A stretch of 64,000 nucleotides of DNA, taken from Flammeovirga yaeyamensis (lineage in GTDB: Bacteria; Bacteroidota; Bacteroidia; Cytophagales; Flammeovirgaceae). Each line of letters begins with the position of its first letter. The stretch's first letter is position 1. The DNA lies in contig NZ_CP076132.1 in assembly GCF_018736045.1 (NCBI RefSeq), positions 2,279,501-2,343,500 on the forward strand, given 5' to 3'. Position numbers and translations under genes: made by a program. Below the pieces are notes generated by a model. That model ran no database searches, was not told the origin of the DNA, and saw only the letters and a list, made by a program, of their open reading frames with translations. Positions 27,701 through 35,737 of this stretch are shown piece by piece.

Positions 27701-30577
27701 GGTTCAACTGGACATACAGCTTATCAAAATATCTTTGTATTGGGTAATGCAGGTCCTGATTTAAGTAATATGAGAGATTTCACAATCAACTGGGATTTAC
27801 CAAATAAGGGATTGTATCAATTCTCATTTAACTCGAATAATGGTCAGCCAAACTGGTATGTAGACCTTTTAGGGAAAATTACACATACAATGGATGCGGC
27901 TCAGCCAGCGGTAAGTATTGTAGGTTCTGGTATCCCAGGTTTTGATGGTGATTATTGGGTAACTTCTGATCAGGGTAACTTTGTGATGGTCTCAAAGATG
28001 GGTGGATTTACTATATACTTCAGTACATCAGCTACTGCTCCAAATTGTGATGGTGGTACTAATCCTCCAGTGGAAAATACTCCTCCAGTAGCGAATATCT
28101 TTGCTGATGCTACAGTAGGTAATATTCCATTTGTAGTAAGTTTTGATGCATCGGGATCAACTGATGCAGATGGGGATACTTTATCATATGCATGGGACTT
28201 TGGTGATGGTGCTGTTGGTGAAGGTGCAATGGCAACTCATACATATACTGTTGCTGGAAATTATGATGTTACTTTAACAGTATCAGATACTAAGGGAGGT
28301 TCGGATGCTGCTATCATTACTATTTCTGCTCAAGAGGATAATGTAATAATAACTCCTCCAAATACAGATAATGAGTATATTCAACGTTTCGTTGAGATGA
28401 GAAACATGTATTTAGATCCTGCAAATGGCTACTTTAGCCCAGAAGGATCACCTCATCATTCTATTGAAACTTTAATTGTGGAAGCACCAGATCATGGCCA
28501 CGAATCAACATCAGAGTTATATTCTTATTGGATGTGGTTAGAAGCAATGCACGGTAGAATTTCAGGCGATTGGGAACCTCTAAAAGAAGTATGGAGAAAA
28601 ACAGAACAGTTTATTATCCCAACGGCTGAAGATCAACCAACAAATAGTGCGTATGATCCATCAAGCCCAGCGGCTTATGCTCCTGAATTCCCTCTTCCAA
28701 GTATGTATCCTGCACCATTGGATTTCACGAATCCAGTGCAAGGTGATTATGTATCAGCAGAGTTAGAAGTAGCATACGGTAATCCTCATATTTATCAAAT
28801 GCACTGGTTATTGGATAATGATAACTTCTATGGATATGGTAATCGTGGAGATGGCGTGAGTGCTCCATCTTATATCAATACTTTCCAAAGAGGTGAACAA
28901 GAATCAGTATTCGAAACAGTACCTCATCCATCATGGGAAGCATTTAAGTGGGGTAGTGCAGATGGTTTCTTACCATTATTTACTGATGATAGATCTTACT
29001 CAACACAATGGAGATATACTTCAGCTCCAGATGCGGACGCTAGAGCGGTACAAGTAATGTATTGGGCATATGAATATGCGAAAGAGCAAGGTGTGAGTTT
29101 AAGTAACCTAGATCTTGATAAAGCATCTAAAATGGGTGATTACCTAAGATTAGCAATGTTTGATAAGTATTTCAAACCGCTAGGAGCTCAAGATCCAAGT
29201 GCAACATCACAAACTAGCTATGATAATGTACACTATTTAATGTCATGGTATATGTCATGGGGTGGAGCAACTGATGCTTCAGCAGCATGGGCGTTCAGAA
29301 TTGGAGCATCTCACTGTCACTTCGGTTACCAAAATCCAGTTGCAGCCTACGCTTTATCACAAGTGGAAGAATTAAAGCCTGTATCTGCAAATGGTGTGAG
29401 AGATTGGACAACAAGTTTAGACCGTCAATTAGAATTCTATACTTGGTTACAATCTGCTGAAGGTGGTATCGCAGGTGGTGCAACAAATAGCTGGAATGGC
29501 GATTACAGTGCTTACCCAGCAGGTAAGTCTACTTTCTATGAAATGGCTTACGATGAAAACCCTGTTTATCATGATCCAGGTTCTGGTGGATGGTTCGGAT
29601 GGCAAGTATGGTCTATGGAGCGTATTGCTGAGTTGTATTATATCAACAACGATCCTAGAGCTAGAGACTTGATTACGAAGTGGGCGAATTGGGCTGTGAA
29701 AGAAACAGTTCTTGTTGGAGAGAATGATTTCGATATTCCTGCTGGTTTAGAATGGACAGGTGAGCCGGATACTTGGAATCCAACGAACCCAGGTTCAAAT
29801 GCAGATCTTCATGTTACAGTAACTAGCTATAACCAAGATTTAGGTGTGGCAGCATCTTTAGCTAAAACACTTATTTACTATGCCGCAGCTACTGAAAAGT
29901 ATGCAACTTTAGATACTGCAGCACAGTATTTAGCAAAAGAAATCTTGGATAGAATGTGGGTAACTTATCGTGATGATAAAGGTGTTGCATCACTTGAAGA
30001 AAGAGCTGATTTTGCTAGAATTTTTGAGGAAGAAGTGTATATCCCAGAAACATTTGTAGGTACTTTACCAACAGGTGATACGATTAAAACGGGAGCTAAA
30101 TTCTTAGATATTCGTCCTCAATATAAAGAAGATCCTGAGTTTGCAAGATTAGAAACTGCTTATTTGGCAGGGGAGCCATTCACTCAACGTTATCATAGAG
30201 GTTGGGCACAAATAGAAGTGGCTTTAGCAAATGCTGAATATGGATTCTTCTTCGGAGGTGATAGTGTTTCTTCAAGTGCTTCAGCTTCAAGAATTGCAAG
30301 CCCAGTTGCAACTAGTTTAAATGAAGAGCCAACAATTCTTGCAAGTCCAAACCCAACGAATGGTCACTTAACATTAGCGACTAATTTCAATTTATCGAAT
30401 GTAACGGTAAGAATTTATAACACAATGGGTCATGTTTACAAAGAGGCGACAATCTCTTCGGATGGCAATCAAAGTGTATCATTATCAGTAAATGATATTC
30501 CTAGAGGGGCTTACATTGTTGAATTAACGAATTCAGATACGAAAGAAGTACTTCGTACTAAAATTATTAAGCAATAA
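24767..30577 (+). CDS. Secreted bifunctional GH9-GH48 cellulase with CBM3c, PKD, two unknown modules and T9SS sorting domain
   Basis: A 1936-residue multimodular enzyme. Signal peptide 1-28. GH9 about 29-475, with WYDAGDH (Asp80 and Asp83, catalytic water activation) and 'DYVANEVACDYN' (Glu452, general acid). CBM3c about 486-640 ('RTAWPARVTDKLSFRYF', 'IPVYDNGVLVFGSEP'), the module that makes GH9 endoglucanases processive. PKD at about 646-730 and 732-815. Modules X1 (822-948) and X2 (968-1094) are each 127 residues, Cys-bounded and about three-quarters identical. A third PKD spans about 1104-1190. GH48 is about 1202-1830, with catalytic acid Glu1250 in 'STSELYSYWMWLEAMHG'. T9SS type A sorting domain about 1855-1936 ('SPNPTNGHLTL...KIIKQ'). 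GH9 would cut internally and GH48 run from reducing ends, so one polypeptide could carry out synergistic crystalline cellulose breakdown on the cell surface or outside. The layout parallels Caldicellulosiruptor CelA (GH9-CBM3-CBM3-CBM3-GH48), with X and PKD in place of CBM3b. All catalytic residues I can locate are intact. Confidence 0.95.
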   Translation: MKHNNIFWRQLLIILLWASIPTTTIFAQHRYGEALQKSIFFYEAQQSGKLPDWNRVTWRDDSALADGSDVGLDLTGGWYDAGDHVKFGFPMAFSVTALAWGVVEYEDAYRQSGQLDVMKRNLRFVTDYFIKCHTGPTEFYGQVGAGGPDHAYWGSPEVMTMARPAYKIDAANPGSDLAAETAAAMAACSIVFKDSDPAYSALLLKHAEELYSFADNYRGVYSESITDAAGFYRSFSGYQDELVWGAAWLYKATGNADYLAKAELEYPLLSNEGQSDLKAYKWGLAWDDKAYGIYVLMSELTGKAEYKADAERHLDYWTDGYAGDRIPYSPGGQAHLMQWGSLRHSSNTALVAFIYSDRVATTPEKKAKYHDFAVNQINYALGDNPINRSFMVGYGNNPAYNPHHRSAHGAWANNLLNNPIDPSHTLYGALVGGPGEPNDQFVDDRSDYVANEVACDYNACFTGALARMYQEFGGEPLADFPIPEVPTRSEIRTFSKFNSNNASGSTVRVLVQNRTAWPARVTDKLSFRYFFDISEGVAEGYTIADYQPELNSVQGESTMTVAAWDAANNIYYAEVSLAGEQIAPIGDPAFRRDVQINFRVANGVPYDTSNDWSAFGLDTEDESPRIPVYDNGVLVFGSEPNGGGTPVAKFTMDVNQGVAPLTVNFDASMSSDPNDDPITYSWDFGNGTTSTLVNPSATYTAPGEYTVSLTVSDGENVSTPVTEVVTVLDPNAPPVASFVASTNGGTLPLNVLFDASSSIDPNDEALTYDWDFGNGSVGTGVTVSNIFDAVGEFTVTLTVTNVSGKSDFTSKVISVNDGSFDCNFGAPQATALESTGHTAYKNIHVLGEGGPDLSTMRDFTINWDLPNKGLYQFSFNSNNGQPSWYVDLLSKVNHTFDAVEPSVTIAASGIPGFDGDYWATMDGANFVLVSKTGTFSIYFNNSATAPNCGGSLAASSSMRTMALMASDCSFGAPQAEAFGSTGHTAYQNIFVLGNAGPDLSNMRDFTINWDLPNKGLYQFSFNSNNGQPNWYVDLLGKITHTMDAAQPAVSIVGSGIPGFDGDYWVTSDQGNFVMVSKMGGFTIYFSTSATAPNCDGGTNPPVENTPPVANIFADATVGNIPFVVSFDASGSTDADGDTLSYAWDFGDGAVGEGAMATHTYTVAGNYDVTLTVSDTKGGSDAAIITISAQEDNVIITPPNTDNEYIQRFVEMRNMYLDPANGYFSPEGSPHHSIETLIVEAPDHGHESTSELYSYWMWLEAMHGRISGDWEPLKEVWRKTEQFIIPTAEDQPTNSAYDPSSPAAYAPEFPLPSMYPAPLDFTNPVQGDYVSAELEVAYGNPHIYQMHWLLDNDNFYGYGNRGDGVSAPSYINTFQRGEQESVFETVPHPSWEAFKWGSADGFLPLFTDDRSYSTQWRYTSAPDADARAVQVMYWAYEYAKEQGVSLSNLDLDKASKMGDYLRLAMFDKYFKPLGAQDPSATSQTSYDNVHYLMSWYMSWGGATDASAAWAFRIGASHCHFGYQNPVAAYALSQVEELKPVSANGVRDWTTSLDRQLEFYTWLQSAEGGIAGGATNSWNGDYSAYPAGKSTFYEMAYDENPVYHDPGSGGWFGWQVWSMERIAELYYINNDPRARDLITKWANWAVKETVLVGENDFDIPAGLEWTGEPDTWNPTNPGSNADLHVTVTSYNQDLGVAASLAKTLIYYAAATEKYATLDTAAQYLAKEILDRMWVTYRDDKGVASLEERADFARIFEEEVYIPETFVGTLPTGDTIKTGAKFLDIRPQYKEDPEFARLETAYLAGEPFTQRYHRGWAQIEVALANAEYGFFFGGDSVSSSASASRIASPVATSLNEEPTILASPNPTNGHLTLATNFNLSNVTVRIYNTMGHVYKEATISSDGNQSVSLSVNDIPRGAYIVELTNSDTKEVLRTKIIKQ
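27230..28048 (+). repeat. Tandem 127-residue X modules within the cellulase gene
   Basis: Coding repeat: unit 1 is 27230-27610 and unit 2 is 27668-28048, joined by a 19-residue Ala/Ser/Met linker. Both begin with C-x-FGAPQA and end with SATAPNC. The middles share 'MRDFTINWDLPNKGLYQF' and 'SGIPGFDGDYW'. By hand I count 97 identical positions of 127. They have many exposed-type Trp and Tyr residues and flanking Cys pairs that could form a disulfide. The location between catalytic modules suggests a carbohydrate-binding role. Confidence 0.85.
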
Positions 30578-30603
30578 TTTCTGATTCAAAATCACAAGAT
30601 TTT

Positions 30604-30634
30604 ACTCTCCCTTTGAAAAGAGGGAGAGTTTTTT
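30604..30634. terminator. Terminator between cellulase and yraN-like gene
   Basis: ACTCTCCCT against AGGGAGAGT (nine bp) with an eight-base loop and a T-run on the plus side. It lies between two convergent genes, four bases before the minus-strand stop codon. Confidence 0.85.
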
Positions 30635-30637
30635 CGT

Positions 30638-31009
30638 TTAATAAAAAGCATCGGTAAAATGTCTGACAGAATATTCTCCATTATTTAAAATAACACTAAT
30701 TACATCATATCTAACTAAAGGAAGAAAATCCAATTTGTTAAACTCCATGTAATTTACTGCTGCATTTATAATGTTTCTTTCTTGCTGCTTGCTTAAATGC
30801 TGTTCGGGCATTCCAAAAGATAAATTGGTCCTTGTCTTTACTTCAACAAATACTAGAAACCGATTCTTTTTACAGATAATATCAATTTCGTTTCTACCTG
30901 ATCTGAAGTTTTTTCTTAGAATCGTATAGCCTTTGTTTTTTAAATAATCGTAAGCAATGTCTTCACCTTTTGTTCCTAGTTCTTGTTTTTGTGTTTTATT
31001 TGATGTCAT
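30638..31009 (-). CDS. YraN/UPF0102 family endonuclease-like protein
   Basis: A 123-residue protein of the UPF0102 (YraN) family, which has a Holliday-junction-resolvase-like fold. The conserved 'GEDIAYDYLKNKGYTIL', 'NFRSGRNEIDIICK' and 'LVFVEVKTRT' carry the PD-(D/E)xK nuclease residues (Glu-x-Asp, then Glu-x-Lys). Length matches the family (about 120). Its start overlaps the end of the channel gene by 14 bases, so the two are probably co-transcribed. The cellular role of the family is not settled. Confidence 0.9.
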   Translation of the reverse strand: MTSNKTQKQELGTKGEDIAYDYLKNKGYTILRKNFRSGRNEIDIICKKNRFLVFVEVKTRTNLSFGMPEQHLSKQQERNIINAAVNYMEFNKLDFLPLVRYDVISVILNNGEYSVRHFTDAFY

Positions 31010-32102
31010 CCATATTGTATTTTATGAGAAGTCGATGCCAAGAGTCTTTATCAATGTTATCGACTATTTCGGCGTTAATTTTCTTGTAAGATTTACTATT
31101 TCGAGGCATAAAGAATGAATAGTAATTTTGTTTGAAATTGGATGGTAAAATATCGAATCGTTCTTCGTTTCCGCTTTCTTTAATTACGTAACGCATAATT
31201 GGTTTGTCGTGCATAAAAGCAGCAACCTCTCCGTTTTCTAATGCCAATAATCCTTCTTCAGGAGTGGTGAATGTTAGTGGTTTTATTTGATGTTTTAATA
31301 GGTAGCTTTCAGCTCCAGAATGTGCTGTTACTCCTATATTTCCTTTCATTCTTCTTAAATCTTCAACCGTATTAATCTTTCCTTCTAATTGATTTAAAGT
31401 TAGAGTTGAAGTAATTGTTGCCGTAAAACTTGATATCAAACTGATAGCAATAAACATCCAAACCATAGAAATTGCTCTCCCTAAGGTTGTTTTTGGAGTT
31501 TTATCACCGTATCCAACTGTAGTGATGGTAACCGTCGACCACCAAATTCCATCCATAATACCTTCGATGCCATCTCTGAAATCTTTAGCATTGTATTTCT
31601 TTTCTACCCACCACACCAATGTTCCAAAGAGGAAAACAATTACAATTAATGTGAAAAATAGCTTCATAAAACCTATGGAGAAAAGGTTAGAGAAGAAAAT
31701 TGTTATTTCGTCTTGCTTATTTTTTTTCACTACAACACCAAGGGATGTTGTCATAAAAGGGTAGGTAACATCTAACTGACGAATTCTTGTGCTACTCACA
31801 GGCATTGGATTCGCAGAAATATCAATTTGTTTTCTAGAAAGTGCCAAGATTAAACCGGGCATATGTTCATATTCCACAAATTCATAAACTAAATGCATAT
31901 CTTCTGCAACCATATGCCAAAGATCTATACTTAACCCATAGAAAGTGCCGTCCACACCTTTTATAACAAAGGGAGGGTCATGTCTCACGCCAACTCGTAA
32001 AATTTTGTTTTTAACGATTTTATCTCTCGATGATAAGTTAGATTGAGCAAATGAAATAATTGAAATACTTAATAAAAAAGAAAGCAGAAGGAGTCTCTTC
32101 AT
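30996..32102 (-). CDS. GluR0-like ligand-gated potassium channel subunit
   Basis: A 368-residue membrane protein. It has a signal peptide (1-19), the first lobe of a periplasmic solute-binding domain (about 25-125, 'KILRVGVRHDPPFVIKG'), membrane helix 1 (about 143-166), a re-entrant pore loop with selectivity filter TVGYGD at residues 195-200, membrane helix 2 (about 212-237) and the second binding lobe ('KGNIGVTAHSGAESYLLKH'). This split-binding-domain order is that of GluR0, the prokaryotic ancestor type of ionotropic glutamate receptors. The filter TVGYGD predicts K+ selectivity. It should assemble as a tetramer in the inner membrane and open on binding an amino acid or similar ligand. Coupled to the yraN-like gene by overlap. 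Confidence 0.9.
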   Translation of the reverse strand: MKRLLLLSFLLSISIISFAQSNLSSRDKIVKNKILRVGVRHDPPFVIKGVDGTFYGLSIDLWHMVAEDMHLVYEFVEYEHMPGLILALSRKQIDISANPMPVSSTRIRQLDVTYPFMTTSLGVVVKKNKQDEITIFFSNLFSIGFMKLFFTLIVIVFLFGTLVWWVEKKYNAKDFRDGIEGIMDGIWWSTVTITTVGYGDKTPKTTLGRAISMVWMFIAISLISSFTATITSTLTLNQLEGKINTVEDLRRMKGNIGVTAHSGAESYLLKHQIKPLTFTTPEEGLLALENGEVAAFMHDKPIMRYVIKESGNEERFDILPSNFKQNYYSFFMPRNSKSYKKINAEIVDNIDKDSWHRLLIKYNMDDIK

Positions 32103-32437
32103 TCAATAGTAGATTTTCAGATTGGTTACAATTCCGTTCATAAAGATAAAAAAGTATTAATAATAAAAAATTTTATCAGTTAATTATTATGGGTTAATCT
32201 TTGATATTTTATATCTAGTCGATCATTTTATTGAATTTGATAAATGTATAAATAACTGATAATAAATTATTTACAATTATTAAATCATGTAAATATCACA
32301 ATTATTAATTTCTTAGTTATAAATCTATCGGATAGGAAGATAATCATAAGTATTCGTGTAGTTGTATATTCAAATATACGGAATCAAATACTTTTATTAT
32401 GTTTGTTGTGAGCAAGTAATCAACCTCACTCAAACAC
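32103..32437. promoter_or_regulatory. Divergent region before sucA with nested dyads
   Basis: A 335-base AT-rich gap. Close to sucA there is a perfect palindrome, GTATATT-ca-AATATAC (32364-32379), enclosed by a second inverted pair, AAGTATT (32348-32354) and AATACTT (32387-32393). The nested dyad ends about 45 bases before the sucA start and is a candidate operator. The rest shows nothing I can name. Confidence 0.4.
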
Positions 32438-35221
32438 ATGGACAAATATTCCTACATAGCGAATGCTCATGGTGATTACATCGAGCAGATGTATGAGTCA
32501 TTTAAGCAAGACCCAAGCTCCGTAGATGAGTCTTGGAAGAGATTTTTTGAGGGTTTCGAATTTTCTTTGGAAAAATTCGGAGAGAACCCCGAACTAGACA
32601 CAAACACTACAAGTAATGGTCAGGCGAGACCATCTTCTGGATCAATTTCAGAAGAAATGCTTCAAAAAGAAGTTGGAGTTCGTCAATTAATCAATGCATA
32701 CAGATCTAGGGCACACTTAGTATCTGATACCAACCCGGTAAGAAAGAGAAAAGACCGTAAAGCAAGATTAGATTTAGAGGACTTTGGTTTATCTATTGCT
32801 GATTTGAACACGGTATTTTCAGCAGGTTCATACTTGGGAATGGGTAGTGCGAAATTATCTGATATTCTAGATAGATTAAAGAAAATCTACTACGGATATA
32901 TCGGATTCGAATTCATGTCTATCAGAGAGCCTGAAGTTCTATCATGGATTCAAGAAAAAATTGAACACGAATACCCTGGTCACGAGTTTTCTCATGAGGA
33001 CAAGAGAAGAATCTTGAGTAAACTGAACGAAGCAGTAGTATTCGAAAACTTTCTTCACACTAAATTTGTTGGTCAAAAACGTTTCTCACTAGAAGGTGGT
33101 GAATCAACAATTGCTGGTTTAGATACAGCTATCTTTACTGGTGCTGATTTAGGCGTTGAAGAAGTAGTGATTGGTATGGCACACCGTGGTCGTTTGAACG
33201 TACTTACCAACATCATGGGTAAAACTTATGATGAAGTATTTAACGAGTTCGAAGGACAAGCAGTGCCGGACGAAACAATGGGAGACGGTGATGTGAAATA
33301 TCACTTAGGTTTCTCATCTCAAATTGAAACACATAATGGAAAGAAAGTTCGTTTGGATTTATCACCAAACCCTTCTCACTTAGAGGCTGTTGATCCAGTT
33401 GTTCTTGGTGTAGTAAGAGCGAAGGTGGATTCGATTTACGAAAAAGATTCAAAACGTATTCTTCCTATCTTAATACATGGTGATGCTGCTATCGCAGGTC
33501 AGGGTATTGTTTATGAAACAGTACAAATGTCGAACCTTGCAGGTTATGATGTAGGTGGTACAATCCACTTTGTGATTAACAACCAAGTAGGTTTTACTAC
33601 TGACTTTGATGATGCACGTTCATCTATCTATTGTACAGACGTTTCTCAGTTGATTGAATCTCCAGTACTTCACGTAAATGGTGATCACCCTGAAGAAGTA
33701 GCTTATGCTATGAAATTAGCGGTTGAGTTCCGTCAACGTTACAATAGAGACATTTTTGTGGATATGGTATGTTACCGTCGTCATGGTCACAACGAATCTG
33801 ACGAACCAAAATTCACACAACCGAAGTTGTATAACATTATTGCTAAGCACCAAAATCCTCGTGAGATCTACATCAAGAAATTGGTAGAACAAGGAGAAGT
33901 AAATGCTCAATTAGCAAAACAAATGGATAAGGAATTCCGTCGTCTACTTCAAGATCGTTTGAATGATGTACGTCAGAATCCACTTCCTTATAGACCTCAA
34001 GAATTAGAGATTCAATGGAAACAATTGAAGAGAGGTCATGGTGATGATTTTGATAACTCACCAGATACATCTATTTCTGCAACTACTGTAGAAGCTGTAG
34101 GTCATGCTTTGACAACTGTACCTGATGGATTTAAGCCTTTGAAGCAAATTGATAAATTGATTGCTGAAAGAAAAGAAATGTTCTTTGATAAAAAGGTATT
34201 CAACTGGGCAGCTGCAGAACTTATGGCTTATGGTTCGATCTTATTGGATAACAAGATCGTTCGTATTACAGGTCAAGATGTTCAAAGAGGTACTTTCTCT
34301 CACCGTCATGCTGTATTGAATGATGCAGAGACGAACGAGAAATATAGTTCTCTGGATAACATTGGTAAACTTCAAGCACCTTTCTATATCTACAACTCTT
34401 TACTTTCGGAGTATGGTGTTCTTGGTTTTGAGTACGGTTATGCAATGGCTAACCCAAGTGCTTTAACAATTTGGGAAGCACAGTTTGGTGATTTCTCAAA
34501 TGGTGCTCAAACAATGATCGACCAATTCATTACTTCAGGAGAAAGTAAGTGGGGTAGATCAAATGGTTTAATAATGTTACTTCCTCACGGCTATGAAGGT
34601 CAAGGACCTGAGCACTCGAATGCTCGTCCGGAAAGATACCTTCAGTTAGCTGCTGAATACAATATTGTATTGGGTAATTTTACTACTCCAGCCAACTTCT
34701 TCCATGCGATTAGAAGACAGTTAACTTGGGACTTTAGAAAGCCATTAATTGTCATGACTCCTAAGTCAATGCTTCGTCACCCTAAGTGTATTTCTCCTGT
34801 TGAGGACTTCACAAAAGGAAAATTTGAAGAAGTTTATGATGATGCTTCAATAAAAGATCCTAAAAAAGTAGAGAAAGTGTTACTTTGCACCGGGAAAATC
34901 TATTATGACCTTCTTGAGAAGCAAGAAAAGGAAAATAGACAGGATGTTGCAATTGTTCGTGTAGAACAATTACACCCATTCCCAGAAAAGAAAGTTAACG
35001 ATATTCTTAGTAAATATTCGAAGCATACCTCGTTGAAATGGGTTCAAGAAGAACCTGTGAACATGGGTTATTGGACGTATATTTTGAGAGCCTACAGAAA
35101 CGAAGAGCAATTGATTAAGATGAGATTAGTATCTCGTAAACCAAGTGCATCTCCTGCAACTGGCTTCCCTAAAGTTCATAAGAGGGAGACAGACAGAATC
35201 GTTACTGCAGCTTTCGAATAA
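32438..35221 (+). CDS. sucA: 2-oxoglutarate dehydrogenase E1 component
   Basis: A 927-residue thiamine diphosphate-dependent decarboxylase of the TCA cycle. The N-terminal OdhA segment 'YIEQMYESFKQDPSSVDESW' is followed by the E1 core: 'IGMAHRGRLNVL', 'HGDAAIAGQG' and 'YRRHGHNESDEP' bind TDP and Mg2+, and 'GQDVQRGTFSHRHAV' is in the transketolase-like pyrimidine-binding domain. C-terminal region complete ('SPATGFPKVHKRE'). Length is normal (about 930). First gene of a cluster with a GNAT gene and sucB; lpd follows separately. Confidence 0.96.
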   Translation: MDKYSYIANAHGDYIEQMYESFKQDPSSVDESWKRFFEGFEFSLEKFGENPELDTNTTSNGQARPSSGSISEEMLQKEVGVRQLINAYRSRAHLVSDTNPVRKRKDRKARLDLEDFGLSIADLNTVFSAGSYLGMGSAKLSDILDRLKKIYYGYIGFEFMSIREPEVLSWIQEKIEHEYPGHEFSHEDKRRILSKLNEAVVFENFLHTKFVGQKRFSLEGGESTIAGLDTAIFTGADLGVEEVVIGMAHRGRLNVLTNIMGKTYDEVFNEFEGQAVPDETMGDGDVKYHLGFSSQIETHNGKKVRLDLSPNPSHLEAVDPVVLGVVRAKVDSIYEKDSKRILPILIHGDAAIAGQGIVYETVQMSNLAGYDVGGTIHFVINNQVGFTTDFDDARSSIYCTDVSQLIESPVLHVNGDHPEEVAYAMKLAVEFRQRYNRDIFVDMVCYRRHGHNESDEPKFTQPKLYNIIAKHQNPREIYIKKLVEQGEVNAQLAKQMDKEFRRLLQDRLNDVRQNPLPYRPQELEIQWKQLKRGHGDDFDNSPDTSISATTVEAVGHALTTVPDGFKPLKQIDKLIAERKEMFFDKKVFNWAAAELMAYGSILLDNKIVRITGQDVQRGTFSHRHAVLNDAETNEKYSSLDNIGKLQAPFYIYNSLLSEYGVLGFEYGYAMANPSALTIWEAQFGDFSNGAQTMIDQFITSGESKWGRSNGLIMLLPHGYEGQGPEHSNARPERYLQLAAEYNIVLGNFTTPANFFHAIRRQLTWDFRKPLIVMTPKSMLRHPKCISPVEDFTKGKFEEVYDDASIKDPKKVEKVLLCTGKIYYDLLEKQEKENRQDVAIVRVEQLHPFPEKKVNDILSKYSKHTSLKWVQEEPVNMGYWTYILRAYRNEEQLIKMRLVSRKPSASPATGFPKVHKRETDRIVTAAFE

Positions 35222-35251
35222 GAAAGAACCTATTTAATTATAAAATTGATC

Positions 35252-35689
35252 ATGAACATTATCAAAGAAGTAGCATTTGATTCTCCGGAATACCTTAAAG
35301 CAGTTGAATTACGTGATGAGGTTTTAAGAAAACCTTTAGGGTTAGAATTTTCTAAAGAGGAATTATCTGAAGAGTTCGATAGCCATCATTTTGTGGCAAT
35401 GAACGATGAAGATGAGGTGGTTGCTTGCTTAGTTTTAAAACCAATCTCTCCTCAGGAAGTTAAAATGCGTCAGGTAGCCGTAAAGGATACACAAAGAGGA
35501 AAGAATCTAGGTTCTTTGATGGTGCAATTCTCTGAAGTATTCGCTATGGATAATGGATATGAACTGTTGACAGTTCATGCTAGAGAAGTAGCAAAAGGAT
35601 TCTATGAAAAATTAGAATATACTGTAGAAGGTGATCAATTTGAAGAAGTGGGAATACCTCACTTCAAGTTTATCAAAAAATTAGTCTAG
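35252..35689 (+). CDS. GNAT family N-acetyltransferase between sucA and sucB
   Basis: A 145-residue acetyltransferase; start taken at the ATG at 35252 rather than an in-frame TTG two codons upstream. Strand 'MRQVAVKDTQRGKNLGSLMV' holds the acetyl-CoA pyrophosphate loop (Q/R-x-x-G-x-G/A type), and 'LLTVHAREVAKGFYEKLEYTVEG' is the C-terminal ElaA-like end. It sits 30 bases after sucA and about 50 before sucB, so it belongs to the 2-oxoglutarate dehydrogenase transcript. Substrate unknown; a link to acetyl-CoA or to acylation of the complex is only suggested by position. Confidence 0.85.
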   Translation: MNIIKEVAFDSPEYLKAVELRDEVLRKPLGLEFSKEELSEEFDSHHFVAMNDEDEVVACLVLKPISPQEVKMRQVAVKDTQRGKNLGSLMVQFSEVFAMDNGYELLTVHAREVAKGFYEKLEYTVEGDQFEEVGIPHFKFIKKLV

Positions 35690-35696
35690 AACTATC

Positions 35697-35721
35697 GTGA
35701 TGGGGGATATTCCTCCATCAC
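35697..35721 (+). promoter_or_regulatory. Hairpin between GNAT gene and sucB
   Basis: A ten-bp stem GTGATGGGGG/CCTCCATCAC (one G-T pair) with a five-base loop, eight bases after the GNAT stop. No T-run follows, so an mRNA processing or stability element is more likely than a terminator. Confidence 0.5.
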
Positions 35722-35737
35722 CCAAAATAATAAAACT

